Source: Crenobacter caeni | Lineage (GTDB): Bacteria; Pseudomonadota; Gammaproteobacteria; Burkholderiales; Chromobacteriaceae | Length of the DNA stretch: 64,000 nt | Assembly (NCBI RefSeq): GCF_010435965.1 | Contig: NZ_JAAGAA010000011.1 | Coordinates: 1 to 64,000 of the forward strand | Reading direction: 5' to 3' | In this document: one piece after another, positions 39,931 through 50,944 of the stretch | How positions within the stretch are numbered: position 1 is the first letter of the stretch | Layout: each line of letters starts with the position of its first letter | Notes under the pieces: generated by a model | The model's database searches: none | Told to the model about the DNA's origin: nothing | Seen by the model: the letters and a program-made list of their open reading frames with translations, nothing else | Made by a program: the position numbers and the translations under genes

Positions 39931-40557
39931 TCAACGCGTGCCGGCGGTCCGGTTCAGGCCGGCCGGCGGCGTCCACGCCCATTGCTTCTGCCAGGCACCG
40001 AGCACCAGGTTCGGGTACTCGGCGCGGCCCAGGCTGCCGTTGTAGCGGCCGAGTGCACGGAACAGGTTGCCGCGTTCGATATCGAGGTAATGGCGCAGGA
40101 TGGTGCAGCCGTAGCGCAGGTTGGTGGTGAGGTCGAACAGGTTGTGCTCGGCGGTGCCGATCGCGCGCGGCCAGAACGGCATCACCTGCATCAACCCGCG
40201 CGCGCCGGCGCTGGAGATCGCGTACTTCTTGAAGCCGCTCTCGACCTGGATCAGGCCGAGCACCAGCTGCGGGTCGAGCCCAGCGCGGCTCGCCTCGTAG
40301 TGGATCGCGGTGAGCAGCCGCTCTCGCGTCCACGCGTCGGGAATGCGCTTCTGCAGCCGGGCCGACATCTCGGCGAGCCAAGCCTGACCCTCGCGCGGGT
40401 CGGCGAACACCAGCCTGGGTGCGTTCACCTCGCCCACCGAGCGGCGCAGCGAGGTGGCCACGCTATGCGACAAGGCCTCCTCGCGCTGCGCGCCGGCCAA
40501 GGCCGGCGCGGCGAGCGCCACAAGCAAGGCCGCCAGGGCCGCCGCGCGCGCCGCCAT
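39931..40557 (-). CDS. Lytic transglycosylase (SLT domain)
   Basis: This exported enzyme cleaves peptidoglycan glycan strands. The 208-residue protein has a signal peptide (ALAALLVALAAPALA) and an SLT domain with the catalytic Glu in LGLIQVESGFKKYAISS, GARGLMQVMPFW, NLRYGCTILRHYL and ALGRYNGS. It lies 4 bases downstream of proS and is cotranscribed with it. Confidence 0.92.
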   Translation of the reverse strand: MAARAAALAALLVALAAPALAGAQREEALSHSVATSLRRSVGEVNAPRLVFADPREGQAWLAEMSARLQKRIPDAWTRERLLTAIHYEASRAGLDPQLVLGLIQVESGFKKYAISSAGARGLMQVMPFWPRAIGTAEHNLFDLTTNLRYGCTILRHYLDIERGNLFRALGRYNGSLGRAEYPNLVLGAWQKQWAWTPPAGLNRTAGTR

Positions 40558-40561
40558 CGGC

Positions 40562-42277
40562 TTAGCGGCCGAGCTTGCCGAGCACGAAGGCCGCGATGTC
40601 GGCAGCGGCGACTTCGGTCGACGCCTCGTCGCGACGGTGGCGGTACTCGACCTTGCCCTCCTTCAGGCCGCGGTCGCCGATCACCACGCGGTGCGGGTAG
40701 CCGATCAGCTCGGAGTCGGCCAGCAGCACGCCCGGGCGCTCTTCGCGGTCGTCCAGCAGCACGTCGACGCCCTGCGCCTTGAGCGTGGCGTACAGCCCTT
40801 CGGCCGCCTCGCGCACCGCTTCGCTGCGCGCCATGCCCATCGGCACGATCACCACGGTGAAGGGCGCGAGCGCGTCGGTCCAGATGATGCCGCGCTCGTC
40901 GAAGTTCTGTTCGATGGCGGCGCCCAGGATGCGGCTCACGCCGATGCCGTAGCAGCCCATCTCGAAGAACTTCGGCTTGCCGTCGTCGTCGAGGAAGGTC
41001 GCGTTCATTTCCTTCGAGTACTTGGTGCCCAGATAGAACACATGGCCGACCTCGATGCCGCGCTGGATCGCGAGTTCGCCCTTGCCGTCCGGGCTCGCGT
41101 CGCCGGCAACCACGTTGCGGATGTCGACCACCACCGGCTCGGGCAGGTCGCGGCCGAAGTTGACGCCGGTCAGGTGCACGTCGTCCTCGTTGCCGCCGGT
41201 CACCATGTCGGCCATCACCGCGACGGTGCGGTCGGCGTACACCTTGCCCTTGAAGCCGACCGGCCCCAGCGAGCCCGGGTTGGCGCCGAAGGCGGCGACG
41301 ATGGATTCGGGCGTGGCGAAAGTCAGCGGGCTGGCGACGCCGGCGAGCTTGCCGGCCTTCACTTCGTTCAGTTCGTGGTCGCCGCGCACCAGCAAGAGCA
41401 CCGGCAGGCCGTCCTCGCCGTCACCCTCGACCACCACCGCCTTCACCGTCTGCTCGACCGGGCAGTTCAGGAAGGCGACCAGGTCGGCGATGGTCTTCAC
41501 GCCGGGGGTCGACACCTTCTGCATGGCCGCACCCGGCGCCGGGCGGGCGTGGGCCGGCGCCACCGCCTCGGCCAGCTCGATATTGGCGGCGTAGTCGGAA
41601 GCCGGGCAGTAGACGATGGCGTCCTCACCGGTGTCGGCGATCACCTGGAATTCGTGCGAGCGGTCGCCGCCGATGGCGCCGGTGTCGGCCGCCACTGCGC
41701 GGTAGGTCAGGCCCATGCGGTCGAAGATGCGGCGGTAGGCGGCGAACATGTTGTCGTAGCTCTTGCCGGCGTCTTCGGCGCTGCGGTCAAACGAGTACGC
41801 GTCCTTCATGGTGAACTCGCGGCCGCGCATCACGCCGAAGCGCGGGCGGCGCTCGTCGCGGAACTTGGTCTGGATCTGGTAGAAGTTCTTCGGCAGCTGG
41901 CGGTAGCTCTTGAGCTCGCCGCGCGCGATGTCGGTCACCACTTCCTCGGAGGTCGGCTGGATCACGAAGTCGCGGTCGTGGCGGTCCTTGAAGCGCAACA
42001 GCTCGTCGCCCATCTTGTCCCAGCGGCCGGTTTCCTGCCACAGCACGGCCGGCTGCACCACCGGCATCGTCACCTCGATCGCGCCGGCGCGGTCCATCTC
42101 CTCGCGCACGATGGCCTCGACCTTGCGCAGCGTGCGCAGCCCCATCGGCATCCAGGTGTACACGCCGGCGGCGACCTTGCGGATCATGCCGGCGCGCAGC
42201 ATCAGTTTCTGGCTGACGATGTCGGCGTCGCCGGGGGCTTCCTTGAGGGTGGAGATGAAGAACTGCGAAGCGCGCAT
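40562..42277 (-). CDS. proS: Prolyl-tRNA synthetase (bacterial type)
   Basis: ProS charges tRNA-Pro. The 571-residue class II synthetase has motif 1 and 2 regions ([39 protein letters not shown]), the inserted editing domain at about 225-405, motif 3 in [16 protein letters not shown], and the anticodon-binding C-terminus. The ATG at 42277 starts [15 protein letters not shown], the standard N-terminus. Confidence 0.98.
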   Translation of the reverse strand: MRASQFFISTLKEAPGDADIVSQKLMLRAGMIRKVAAGVYTWMPMGLRTLRKVEAIVREEMDRAGAIEVTMPVVQPAVLWQETGRWDKMGDELLRFKDRHDRDFVIQPTSEEVVTDIARGELKSYRQLPKNFYQIQTKFRDERRPRFGVMRGREFTMKDAYSFDRSAEDAGKSYDNMFAAYRRIFDRMGLTYRAVAADTGAIGGDRSHEFQVIADTGEDAIVYCPASDYAANIELAEAVAPAHARPAPGAAMQKVSTPGVKTIADLVAFLNCPVEQTVKAVVVEGDGEDGLPVLLLVRGDHELNEVKAGKLAGVASPLTFATPESIVAAFGANPGSLGPVGFKGKVYADRTVAVMADMVTGGNEDDVHLTGVNFGRDLPEPVVVDIRNVVAGDASPDGKGELAIQRGIEVGHVFYLGTKYSKEMNATFLDDDGKPKFFEMGCYGIGVSRILGAAIEQNFDERGIIWTDALAPFTVVIVPMGMARSEAVREAAEGLYATLKAQGVDVLLDDREERPGVLLADSELIGYPHRVVIGDRGLKEGKVEYRHRRDEASTEVAAADIAAFVLGKLGR

Positions 42278-42350
42278 GGTGAAAAATCCCTGAAATTCGG
42301 ACACAGATGGCGTCGATTGTACTGCAAGGCGGCAGCGGCTGCCGAACGGC

Positions 42351-43283
42351 TCAGCCGCGGCAGATGCGTCCGCGCCCGCCCTGCTTGGCCGCGAGCAGCG
42401 CGTGGTCGGCACGGCGGATGGTCTGCGTGAAGCTCTCGCCCACCCGGTGGGTGGTGACACCGACGCTCGCACCCACGGGCGCGGGCAGCGCAAGCGCCTG
42501 CCCCAGCGCCGCGAACGACGCCCGGATCCGTTCAACGCGCAGCGCGGCCTCGTCGGCGCTCGCGCCGAAGAGCAGCAGCAGGAACTCCTCGCCGCCCCAG
42601 CGGCAACACAGCTCGCCCTCACGCAACTGCCCGGCCAGGTGCTGGCCGACGCCGGCGAGCACGCGGTCGCCGACATCGTGGCCGAAACGGTCGTTGAAGG
42701 TCTTGAAGTGGTCGATGTCGAGCATGGCCAGCGCCAGCACGCTTGCCGTGTCCACCGTGCGCGCCTCGGTCTCGCGGCGCAGGCGCTCGAGCATCGGCCG
42801 CCGGTTGGGCAGGCCGGTCAGCGCGTCGTGGTGGGCGAGGCGCGCGAGCTGCGCCTCGTGCGCCTTGCGGCGGGTGATGTCGATATGCGCGCCGAGGATG
42901 CGCAGCGGCCGGCCGTTTTCGTCGCGTTCGACGACGCGACCGCGGTCCCATAACCAGGTGACACCGCCGTCCGGGTTCAGCGTGCGGTACTCGGCCTCAT
43001 AAAATGGCCGCTCGCCGGCGAGGTGGCCGTAGTAGTGCTCCAGCGTCGACGCCCGGTCGTCCGGGTGCAGCTTGGCGAGCCACGCCTGGAAATCGGGTGC
43101 CATGTCGCCGGCGTCGAAGTCCTGCAGATTGAACACGGTCAGCCGCCCGCTCTGCGGTTCGCCCTGCCACAGGCAGACGCCGGTACCGTCGAGCGCTGCC
43201 GCGAGTTTCTCCCGCAAGGCGGCGTTTTCCTCGCGCAAGCTCGCCAGCTCGGCGCGCAGCGCGGCCAAGTCTTGGTCGGCCAT
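42351..43283 (-). CDS. PAS-GGDEF diguanylate cyclase
   Basis: This protein makes cyclic di-GMP from GTP. It has 310 residues: a short N-terminal coiled coil ([20 protein letters not shown]), a PAS domain at about 28-135 ending in [10 protein letters not shown], then a GGDEF domain with the active-site loop [11 protein letters not shown]. The inhibitory site five residues upstream reads REGE rather than RxxD, so product inhibition may be weak or lost. No membrane segment, so it is cytoplasmic and probably senses a soluble or bound ligand through PAS. Confidence 0.93.
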   Translation of the reverse strand: MADQDLAALRAELASLREENAALREKLAAALDGTGVCLWQGEPQSGRLTVFNLQDFDAGDMAPDFQAWLAKLHPDDRASTLEHYYGHLAGERPFYEAEYRTLNPDGGVTWLWDRGRVVERDENGRPLRILGAHIDITRRKAHEAQLARLAHHDALTGLPNRRPMLERLRRETEARTVDTASVLALAMLDIDHFKTFNDRFGHDVGDRVLAGVGQHLAGQLREGELCCRWGGEEFLLLLFGASADEAALRVERIRASFAALGQALALPAPVGASVGVTTHRVGESFTQTIRRADHALLAAKQGGRGRICRG

Positions 43284-43476
43284 CCTTCCCCCTCGTTGCT
43301 ATTCTGTGCCGTACAGGCGGCCCCGGCTGTCGGCTATGCGGGATTGTCGCACAACACCGGCCTTTCGGCGCGCACATGTCATAAGCCCCCGCGCACGGGT
43401 GGCCGCCGCCGCCGCCGCGGTGTTAGAGTGCGAGCCCTCTTGGAACCTCAACCGCGATCGCGCAGGAGCGCGCCAT

Positions 43477-45189
43477 ATGTCCCATACCCTGCCCGGCAAG
43501 GATGCCACCCTCGAAGACACCATCGCCACCTTGCAAGGCCGGCTCGCCGCGCTCGGCTTCCATCCCGAAGAGGTGTCCTGGCTGCACCCGGTCGACGGCT
43601 GCTGGTCGGTCCACTTGAGGGAGCGCGACTGCCCGCTGATCTACACCAACGGTAAGGGCGGCTCGGAACTCGCCGCACGCGCCAGCGCCCTGGGCGAAAT
43701 GTGCGAGCGCCTGGGCAACCACTACTTCTGGACGCACTACTACCTCGGCCGCGCACGCAGCGAACGCGCGTGGGTGCACTTCGCGCGCGAGCGCTGGTTC
43801 GATGCCTGCGAAGAAGGCTGGCCGGACGGTCTGCTGGACGACGAGGCGCTGCGCGACTTCTACGACCCGGACGCCGCGCTCGCCGCAGCCCAGTTGACCG
43901 ACTTCAACAGCGGCGACAGCGGCCGCGGCGTGTGCGCGCTGCCGTACACCCGGGTGTCCGACGGAAAGACGGTGTGGTTCCCGGTCAACCTGATCGGCAA
44001 CCTTTATCTCTCCAACGGCATGGCGGCCGGCAACACCGCGTACGAGGCGCGCACGCAGGCGCTGTCCGAGGTGGTCGAACGCGCGGTGAAGTTCCGCGTA
44101 CTGCGTGACGGCTTGTGCCTGCCCGACATCCCGCCCGCGGTGATCGAGCGCCACCCGGCCATCGCCGCCGGCATCGCCTCGCTGCGCGCGGCGGGCTTCC
44201 ATATCCTAGTGAAGGACGCGTCGCTCGGCGGCCGCTACCCGGTCGCCTGCGTGACGCTGGTCCACCCGCACGACCGCGGCGTGTTCGCCAGCTTCGGCGC
44301 GCACCCCTCGTTCGCCGTCGCACTGGAACGCGCGCTGACCGAACTGCTGCAGGGCCGCGCGCTCGACGCGCTTGCGGGCTTCCCCGAACCCGCGTTCGAC
44401 CCGGAAGAAGTCGCCAGCCCGGCCAACCTCGAGCTGCACTTCATCGATTCGAGCGGCAGCGTCGGCTGGCCCTTCCTCGGCGCTGCGCCCGACTTCGCCT
44501 TCTGCGACTGGAACTTCGAGGGCAGCACCGCCGCCGACTGGGACAGCCTGTGCGCACTGCTTCACGAAGACGGCAACGAGATCTACGTCGCCGACTTCGA
44601 GGAAACCGGCGTCTACTGCTGCCGCGTGATCGTGCCGGGGCTCTCCGAGATCTACCCGGTCGACGACCTCGAATGGGAAAACAACAATATCGGCAACCCG
44701 CTGCGCGCGCCGATCGCCCGCCTGCCCGAATTGTCCGACGCCGAGTGCCGGGCGCTCGCCGACGCGCTGGACGCGGCGTCTCTCGCCGACGAGAAGCCGG
44801 TGTGGGAGCTGATCGGGCTCGCCGCCGACCCGGACAGCGCGTGGGCCAGCCTGCGCGTGGGCGAGCTGCGCGCGCTGATCGCGCTGGCGCTCTGCGACGA
44901 GGAGAACGCGCGCGCGCAAACCGAGTGGGTGTGCCGCTTCGGCCAGCTGCCCGCGCCGCGCATGGCGGTGTGGCGCGTGCTGGAGGCGGTGTTCGAGTTC
45001 GGCGCGTCGCTGCCCGACTACCGCGCGATGCTCGCCACCCTGTGGGGCGAGCACGCGGTTGCCACCGCCGAGGCGCTCAAGGACGGCCGCGAACGCTTCT
45101 TCGGCCTGAATGCACTCGGCGAGAACTTCGAGGGCAGCGAGAGGCACCGCCAGCTGCTCGCCGCCTACGACAAGCTGACGGCGGCGTAA
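43477..45189 (+). CDS. ycaO: YcaO family protein (ribosomal protein S12 methylthiotransferase accessory type)
   Basis: This is a 570-residue ATP-dependent YcaO-domain protein of the E. coli YcaO type, which assists RimO in beta-methylthiolation of ribosomal protein S12. The YcaO core has NGKGGSELAARASALGEMCERLGNHYF, the ATP/Mg-binding ALSEVVERAVKFRVL, and SFAVALERALTELLQGRALD. The C-terminal third is a helical repeat region. The ATG at 43477 has AGGAG upstream. It is a single gene, not next to a peptide-cyclising enzyme, so a housekeeping role is more likely than natural-product synthesis. Confidence 0.92.
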   Translation: MSHTLPGKDATLEDTIATLQGRLAALGFHPEEVSWLHPVDGCWSVHLRERDCPLIYTNGKGGSELAARASALGEMCERLGNHYFWTHYYLGRARSERAWVHFARERWFDACEEGWPDGLLDDEALRDFYDPDAALAAAQLTDFNSGDSGRGVCALPYTRVSDGKTVWFPVNLIGNLYLSNGMAAGNTAYEARTQALSEVVERAVKFRVLRDGLCLPDIPPAVIERHPAIAAGIASLRAAGFHILVKDASLGGRYPVACVTLVHPHDRGVFASFGAHPSFAVALERALTELLQGRALDALAGFPEPAFDPEEVASPANLELHFIDSSGSVGWPFLGAAPDFAFCDWNFEGSTAADWDSLCALLHEDGNEIYVADFEETGVYCCRVIVPGLSEIYPVDDLEWENNNIGNPLRAPIARLPELSDAECRALADALDAASLADEKPVWELIGLAADPDSAWASLRVGELRALIALALCDEENARAQTEWVCRFGQLPAPRMAVWRVLEAVFEFGASLPDYRAMLATLWGEHAVATAEALKDGRERFFGLNALGENFEGSERHRQLLAAYDKLTAA

Positions 45190-45331
45190 ACAGCACCACC
45201 GACCGGACCCGCCGCATGACAAATGGACATGGCGCTTGGCGCGCCACGGCGACAGGCGTAAGCTTCGCGCGAGTCCGGTGCCCTGCTGCACCGCCACAGA
45301 ATCCGCTGCCCTCCTGCCATAAAGGGTAATC

Positions 45332-47203
45332 ATGCAACAACAAGAACATAACAAGGCCACGCTCGGCGTCACGCTGGCGGCGCTCGGTGTCGTCTACGGC
45401 GACATCGGCACCAGCCCGCTGTATACGCTGAAGGAAGCGTTCGGCCCCCACCTCGGCCTCGTCCCCAACCACGACAACGTGCTCGGCATCCTGTCGCTGG
45501 TGTTCTGGGAGCTGATCATCGTCGTCTCGATCAAGTACCTCGCCTTCGTGTTGCGCGCAGACAACCGCGGCGAGGGCGGCATCCTCACGCTGATGGCGCT
45601 CGCCCGCCGCCGCATCGCCGGCGTGCCCGGCTGGCTGCTGATGATCCTCGGCATCACAGGCGCCGGCTTCTTCTACGGCGAGGTGATCATCACTCCGGCG
45701 ATGTCGGTGCTCTCGGCGGTCGAGGGCCTGGAGGTGGTCACCCCCGCCTTCAAGCCCTACGTGCTGCCGGTCTCGCTGGTGGTGCTCACCTTGCTGTTCC
45801 TGATCCAGAAGCACGGCACCGCGCGCGTCGGCACGCTGTTCGGGCCGGTGATGGGGCTCTGGTTTATCAGCCTCGGCGTGCTCGGCGTCGGCGGCATCCT
45901 GGACAACCCCGAGGTGCTCGGGGCGCTGAACCCCGTCTGGGGCTACCGCTTCATGGTCGACAACGGCATGCTCGCCTTCCTGACGCTGGGCGCGGTGGTG
46001 CTGGCGATCACCGGCACCGAGGCGCTGTACGCCGACATGGGCCACTTCGGCAAGCGTCCGATCCGCCGCGCGTGGTTTGCGCTGGTGCTGCCCTCGCTGG
46101 TGCTCAACTACTTCGGCCAGGGCGCGCTGGTGCTCGCCGACCCCGCCGCCGTGAAGAACCCCTTCTTCAACCTGGCGCCGGACTGGGCGCTGTTGCCGCT
46201 GGTCGGCCTCGCCACGCTGGCGACGGTGATCGCGTCGCAGGCGGTGATCTCCGGCGTGTTCTCGCTGACCCGCCAGGCGGTGCAGCTGGGCTACATCCCG
46301 CGCCTGTCCATCCTGCACACCTCGGAGATGGAGATCGGCCAGATCTACATCCCGATGGTCAACTGGTTCCTGTTGGGCGCCGTCGTGCTGGTCGTGCTGT
46401 CGTTCGGCACTTCGAGCAACCTGGCCGCCGCGTACGGCATCGCGGTGACCGGCACCATGGTGATCACCACCTTGCTGTCGACCACGGTCGCGCTGCGCAA
46501 CTGGCGCTGGCCGGCCGCCGCCGTGCTGCCGGTGGCCTTCCTGTTCCTGTGCATCGACGTGCCGCTGTTCGCCGCCAACGTCCACAAGATCGTCGCCGGC
46601 GGCTGGCTGCCGCTGGCGATCGGCGCGCTGATGTTCACGCTGATGACCACCTGGAAGCGCGGCCGCGAGATCCTGATGCAAAGGCTGGACGAGCAGGCGA
46701 TCCCGCTGGAGGGCTTCATCGAGAACATGGAAACCTGGCCGCCGACCCGTGTGCCCGGCACCGCGGTGTTCATGACCAGCAGCAGCCACGGCGTGCCGCA
46801 CGCGCTGCTGCACAACCTCAAGCACAACAAGGTGCTGCACGACCGCGTGGTGCTGCTGACCGTGCGCACCCGCGAGGAGCCTTACGTCGACCCGGCCGAA
46901 CGGCTGACCGTCAGCCAGCTCTCCGCGTCGTTCTGGCAGGTGATCGCCGAGTACGGCTACAAGGAGGCGCCGGACGTCAACGAGATCCTCGCGCTCTCCG
47001 AGCCCTACGGCCTCGCCTTCGAGGTGATGGACACCTCGTTCTTCCTGTCGCGCGAGACGCTGATCTCGACCGAGCGCCCGGGCATGGCGCGCTGGCGCGA
47101 GAAGCTGTTCGTGTGGATGAGCAAGAACGCGCTGAAGGCGACCGACTTCTTCCGGATCCCGACCAACCGCGTGGTCGAACTGGGCGCGCAGGTCGAGCTG
47201 TAA
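45332..47203 (+). CDS. kup: Low-affinity potassium uptake protein Kup
   Basis: Kup imports potassium with protons. The 623-residue protein has 12 membrane helices, the conserved opening [50 protein letters not shown], and a C-terminal cytoplasmic domain. The transcript leader (45190-45331) shows no recognisable riboswitch. Confidence 0.97.
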   Translation: MQQQEHNKATLGVTLAALGVVYGDIGTSPLYTLKEAFGPHLGLVPNHDNVLGILSLVFWELIIVVSIKYLAFVLRADNRGEGGILTLMALARRRIAGVPGWLLMILGITGAGFFYGEVIITPAMSVLSAVEGLEVVTPAFKPYVLPVSLVVLTLLFLIQKHGTARVGTLFGPVMGLWFISLGVLGVGGILDNPEVLGALNPVWGYRFMVDNGMLAFLTLGAVVLAITGTEALYADMGHFGKRPIRRAWFALVLPSLVLNYFGQGALVLADPAAVKNPFFNLAPDWALLPLVGLATLATVIASQAVISGVFSLTRQAVQLGYIPRLSILHTSEMEIGQIYIPMVNWFLLGAVVLVVLSFGTSSNLAAAYGIAVTGTMVITTLLSTTVALRNWRWPAAAVLPVAFLFLCIDVPLFAANVHKIVAGGWLPLAIGALMFTLMTTWKRGREILMQRLDEQAIPLEGFIENMETWPPTRVPGTAVFMTSSSHGVPHALLHNLKHNKVLHDRVVLLTVRTREEPYVDPAERLTVSQLSASFWQVIAEYGYKEAPDVNEILALSEPYGLAFEVMDTSFFLSRETLISTERPGMARWREKLFVWMSKNALKATDFFRIPTNRVVELGAQVEL

Positions 47204-47316
47204 GCCGCCACCGGCGCGCCGGTTGAACGGATTTTGGCGGGTGCCGACCGGATTTTGACAGCCGGCACCGCCGCCCTTCCCTATCATTTTCCACACGGAA
47301 ACCGACAGGGAATGTC

Positions 47317-48138
47317 ATGCCTACCCCCGCCACTGCCGGGCGCGGCACGCTGGTCGTCAAATACGGCGGCAACGCGATGACCGACGCCTCCTTGCAACAC
47401 GCCTTCCTCAAAGACGTCGCCGCGCTCGCCGCCGAGGGCTGGCGGCTGGTCGTCGTCCACGGCGGCGGCCCGCAGATCGACGCCATGCTCGGCCGGCTCG
47501 GCCTCGACGGCCGCTTCGTCAACGGCCTGCGCGTCACCGACGAGACGACCATGGCGGTCGTCCAGCTGGTGCTCGCCGGCGCGGTAGGCCCCGACCTGGT
47601 CGCCGGCCTGCAGCGCGCCGGCGCGCGCGCGTTCGGCGTCAGCGGGGTGGACGGCGGCCTGCTCGGCGCGCGCAAACGCTGGGGCGAAGGGCCAAACGGC
47701 CGGCCGCTCGACCTCGGGCGGGTCGGCGAGGTGGTCCGCGTCGACACCGATGTGCTCGCCACCTTGCTGGACGCCGGCTACCTGCCGGTGGTCGCGCCGT
47801 TCGCGCTGGCCGAGGACGGCGCGCCGTGCAACGTCAACGCTGACTTCGCGGCCGCGGCGATCGCCCGCGCGCTCGGAGCCGACGCGCTGCTCATGCTGAC
47901 CAACACCGCCGGCGTGCTGGACCGGGACGGCGTCGTGCTCGCCGAACTGGACGGCGAGGCGGTGGCCAGCCTCATCGCGGCGGGGACCATAGGTGGCGGC
48001 ATGCTGCCCAAGGTCGAGGCCGCGCTCGCCACCGCCCGCCAGGGCGTGGGCTACGTGCGCATCGTCGACGGCCGTGTGGCCGGTGCGCTGACCGCCGCCG
48101 TGCGCGAGGGCCGCGGCGGCACCGCGATCCGCGCCTGA
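47317..48138 (+). CDS. argB: Acetylglutamate kinase
   Basis: ArgB phosphorylates N-acetylglutamate, the second step of arginine synthesis. The 273-residue amino-acid kinase has VVKYGGNAMTD, the VHGGGPQIDAML glycine loop, RVTDETTMAVVQLVL, and CNVNADFAAAAIARALGAD with LMLTNTAGVLD. It lies 10 bases before argA, so the first two arginine steps are encoded together. Confidence 0.93.
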   Translation: MPTPATAGRGTLVVKYGGNAMTDASLQHAFLKDVAALAAEGWRLVVVHGGGPQIDAMLGRLGLDGRFVNGLRVTDETTMAVVQLVLAGAVGPDLVAGLQRAGARAFGVSGVDGGLLGARKRWGEGPNGRPLDLGRVGEVVRVDTDVLATLLDAGYLPVVAPFALAEDGAPCNVNADFAAAAIARALGADALLMLTNTAGVLDRDGVVLAELDGEAVASLIAAGTIGGGMLPKVEAALATARQGVGYVRIVDGRVAGALTAAVREGRGGTAIRA

Positions 48139-48148
48139 GGCCGCCGCG

Positions 48149-49474
48149 ATGGACACCGACGCCCGCTTCATCCCGCTGTTTCGCGAGGCCGCGCCGTATA
48201 TCCACGCCTTTCGCACGCAGACCTTCGTGATCGCCTTCAACGGCGGCCTGGTCGACTCGCCGCGCTTCGCCCTGTTCGCACAGGACCTCAGCCTGCTGGC
48301 AGGGCTGGGCATCCGCATCGTGCTGATCCACGACGCGCAGCCTCAGGTGCGCGCCCAACTGGCGACCCAGCAACTGCAGGGCGGCTTTTACGGCGGACGC
48401 TGCATTTTCGGCGGTGCGTCGATGCGTGCGTTCAAGCAGGGCGTCGGCGGCGTGCGCGCCGAGATCGAGGCGCAACTCTCCGCCGGCGCGCCGCACTTCC
48501 CGATGGCCGGCGCCAAGCTCAGGGTCGCCGGCGGCAACTATCTGGTCGCCAGCCCCTTAGGCGTGCTCGACGGCGTCGACATGCTGGGCGCCGGCTGCCT
48601 GCGCCGCATCGACGACGAGGGCATCCGCCAGCGGCTGGATGCCGGCGAGCTGGTGCTGCTCTCGCCGCTCGGTTACTCGCCCACCGGCGAGAGCTTCAGC
48701 CTCGCGCTGGAAGACGTCGCCGCGGAGACGGCCACGGCGCTTAAAGCCGACAAGCTGATCTTCCTCCTCGACATCGACGACGGCATCCGCGACGCGCAAG
48801 GCCAGCTGCAGCGCGCGTTCACCCCCGCCGATGGCGGACGCTGGCTGCACGAACAGGGCGGCCACCTCGCCGAAGGCGTGCGCCTGTGCATGGCCGGCGC
48901 GCTCCGGGCGGTGGCCGCCGGCGTCGCCCGCGCCCACCTGATCGGCGAAGCCTGCGACGAGGCGCTGCTGCGCGAACTGTTCACCCGCACCGGCAGCGGT
49001 ACCGCCATCTCCGCCGCGCCGCTGGTGAACGTGCGCGCCGCACGGGACACCGACCTTGACGCGCTGGTCGCGCTGACCGCGCCGCTGATCGACTGCGGCA
49101 AGCTGGTCGCCCGCGGCCGCGCAGAGCTCGCGCGCTCGCTTGAGCACTACTTCGTGCTCGAACACGACGGCCAGGCCGCCGGCTGCGTCGCGCTGCATCC
49201 CTTCCCGGCCGACGGCATGGCCGAACTGGCCTGCCTCGCGGTCGGCACCCGCTGGCAGCGGCGCGGCTTCGGCGATTTGCTGCTTGACCATGTCGAGCAC
49301 GCCGCGCGCGACGCCGGCCTGAGCCGGCTGTTCGTGCTGACCACCCAGACCGCGCAATGGTTCGTCGAGCGCGGCTTCACCGAGGCGTCGCCCGCCGCGC
49401 TGCCCGCCGCCAAGCGCGCCGCGTACAACGCGCGCCGCCGCTCCAAGGTATTCGTGCGTCCGGTCGCCGGTTAA
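48149..49474 (+). CDS. argA: Amino-acid N-acetyltransferase (N-acetylglutamate synthase)
   Basis: ArgA acetylates glutamate, the first step of arginine synthesis, and is normally feedback-inhibited by arginine. The 441-residue protein has an N-terminal amino-acid-kinase fold (FVIAFNGGLVDSPRFALFAQDLSLL) that binds arginine and a C-terminal GNAT domain (LACLAVGTRWQRRGFGDLLLDHV). It is cotranscribed with argB. Confidence 0.95.
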   Translation: MDTDARFIPLFREAAPYIHAFRTQTFVIAFNGGLVDSPRFALFAQDLSLLAGLGIRIVLIHDAQPQVRAQLATQQLQGGFYGGRCIFGGASMRAFKQGVGGVRAEIEAQLSAGAPHFPMAGAKLRVAGGNYLVASPLGVLDGVDMLGAGCLRRIDDEGIRQRLDAGELVLLSPLGYSPTGESFSLALEDVAAETATALKADKLIFLLDIDDGIRDAQGQLQRAFTPADGGRWLHEQGGHLAEGVRLCMAGALRAVAAGVARAHLIGEACDEALLRELFTRTGSGTAISAAPLVNVRAARDTDLDALVALTAPLIDCGKLVARGRAELARSLEHYFVLEHDGQAAGCVALHPFPADGMAELACLAVGTRWQRRGFGDLLLDHVEHAARDAGLSRLFVLTTQTAQWFVERGFTEASPAALPAAKRAAYNARRRSKVFVRPVAG

Positions 49475-49564
49475 CGCGCACCACACCGTTCGTTTTATTC
49501 AACACCCTGCACCACCGCAGTGCAGCACCCCGCCAACTGATGCAAAAAACATACGCATCAGCCA

Positions 49565-49592
49565 CTTGCAGCCGATTGGCAAGGCTTTTTTT
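49565..49592 (+). terminator. Probable weak terminator after argA
   Basis: A 5-bp stem cttgc / gcaag with a 9-base loop is followed two bases later by seven T. It lies in the 243-base gap between argA and ydcS, which otherwise holds AT-rich sequence that may include the ydcS promoter. Confidence 0.4.
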
Positions 49593-49717
49593 GCGTCGTC
49601 CCCTTCTCTTTTGGCCGTAGCCATTCAATAAATTAAACACCGCGAGGCGCACGCAGAGGCGCCCGTCCGCCAGGCATCCCTTACCGGACTGGACCCCAAG
49701 CAAGGAGAAGAGAAGAC

Positions 49718-50863
49718 ATGAAGCAGACCCTCGTGCTCGCCGGCACCCTGATCGCCGGCACCCTGACCGCCCACGCCGCGCCCCTGGCCAAGCTGGGCGC
49801 CCCCGAAGGCCGCCTCGACATCATCGCGTGGCCCGGCTACATCGAGAACGGCAGCACCGACAAGGCCTACGACTGGGTGACCCCGTTCGAGAAGGCGACC
49901 GGCTGCAAGGTCAACGTCAAGACCGCGGCCACCTCGGACGAGATGGTCAGCCTGATGAACAAGGGCGGCTACGACCTGGTCACTGCTTCGGGTGATGCCA
50001 GCCTGCGCCTGGTCGCCGGCAAGAAGGTGCAGCCGATCAACCTCGCGCTGATCCCCAGCTACAAGAACGTCGACAAGCGCCTGCAGGGCGCGCCGTGGTA
50101 CACGGTCGGCGGCGCAGCCTACGGCGTGCCCTACCAGTGGGGCCCGAACGTGCTGATGTACAACACCAAGGTGTTCAAGACCCCGCCGACCTCGTGGGCG
50201 GTGGTGTTCGAGCCGCAGAACCTGCCGGACGGCAAGCCGAACAAGGGCCGCATCCAGGCTTACGACGGCCCGATCTACATCGCCGACGCCGCGCTCTACC
50301 TGATGAGCAAGCGCCCCGACCTCGGCATCAAGGACCCGTACGAGCTCAACGACAAGCAGTACGCCGAGGCGCTCAAGCTGCTCAGGCAGCAGAACGCGCT
50401 CAAGCACCGCTACTGGCACGACGTGACCGTGCAGATGAACGACTTCAAGAATGAGGGCGTCGCCGCGTCCAGCGCCTGGGGCTACCAGGTCAACGCGCTG
50501 AAGGCCGAGAAGCAGCCGATCGCGTCGGTGGTGCCGAAGGAAGGCGTCACCGGCTGGGCGGACACTACCATGCTGCATGCCGACGCCAAGCACCCAACCT
50601 GCGCGTACAAGTGGATGGAGTACTCGCTGAACCCGAAATTGCAGTCGGCGCTGGCCGAATGGTTCGGCTCCAACCCGGTCACCCCGGCTGCGTGCAAGGA
50701 GAAGGCGCCCGGCGGCAGCAACTTCTGCCAGAGCAACGGCTTTGACAACTTCGCCAAGGTCCGTTTCTGGAAGACACCGACCGCCAAGTGCGCCAGCCAG
50801 GGCAGCTGCGTGCCGTACAGCACCTGGACGCGCGACTACATCGGCGTGATGGGCGGCAAGTAA
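49718..50863 (+). CDS. ydcS: ABC transporter substrate-binding protein, YdcS (polyamine type)
   Basis: This is a periplasmic binding protein of 381 residues with a signal peptide (LVLAGTLIAGTLTAHA). It closely resembles E. coli YdcS: GRLDIIAWPGYIENG, KTAATSDEMVSLMNKGGYDLVTASGDASLR, PYQWGPNVLMYNTK and GVTGWADTTMLH. YdcS belongs to the PotD-like family and the operon ends with patD, so putrescine or a related polyamine is the likely ligand. E. coli YdcS has also been reported to have polyhydroxybutyrate synthase activity. AAGGAG precedes the ATG. Confidence 0.95.
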   Translation: MKQTLVLAGTLIAGTLTAHAAPLAKLGAPEGRLDIIAWPGYIENGSTDKAYDWVTPFEKATGCKVNVKTAATSDEMVSLMNKGGYDLVTASGDASLRLVAGKKVQPINLALIPSYKNVDKRLQGAPWYTVGGAAYGVPYQWGPNVLMYNTKVFKTPPTSWAVVFEPQNLPDGKPNKGRIQAYDGPIYIADAALYLMSKRPDLGIKDPYELNDKQYAEALKLLRQQNALKHRYWHDVTVQMNDFKNEGVAASSAWGYQVNALKAEKQPIASVVPKEGVTGWADTTMLHADAKHPTCAYKWMEYSLNPKLQSALAEWFGSNPVTPAACKEKAPGGSNFCQSNGFDNFAKVRFWKTPTAKCASQGSCVPYSTWTRDYIGVMGGK

Positions 50864-50944
50864 ACACCCGCAGCAACGATCACCTGCCTGTGCCGCGCGG
50901 CCAGGCAGGGCCTTGCCACGCCCACCCGCACCCGGAGTCCGTCC

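Noticed and set aside
43402-43416. Five GCC triplets upstream of ycaO as a phase-variable tract
   Set aside because: Five copies in very GC-rich DNA is unremarkable, and slippage at this length is unlikely to matter.
43477-45189. YcaO as part of a thiazole/oxazole natural-product cluster
   Set aside because: No precursor peptide, dehydrogenase or exporter is adjacent, and the length and C-terminal region fit the housekeeping E. coli YcaO type.
47210-47269. Palindrome accggcgcgccggt and the ggtgccg/cggcacc repeat before argB as an ArgR operator
   Set aside because: They do not resemble the AT-rich ArgR box and may simply reflect GC-rich composition; kept only as a note.
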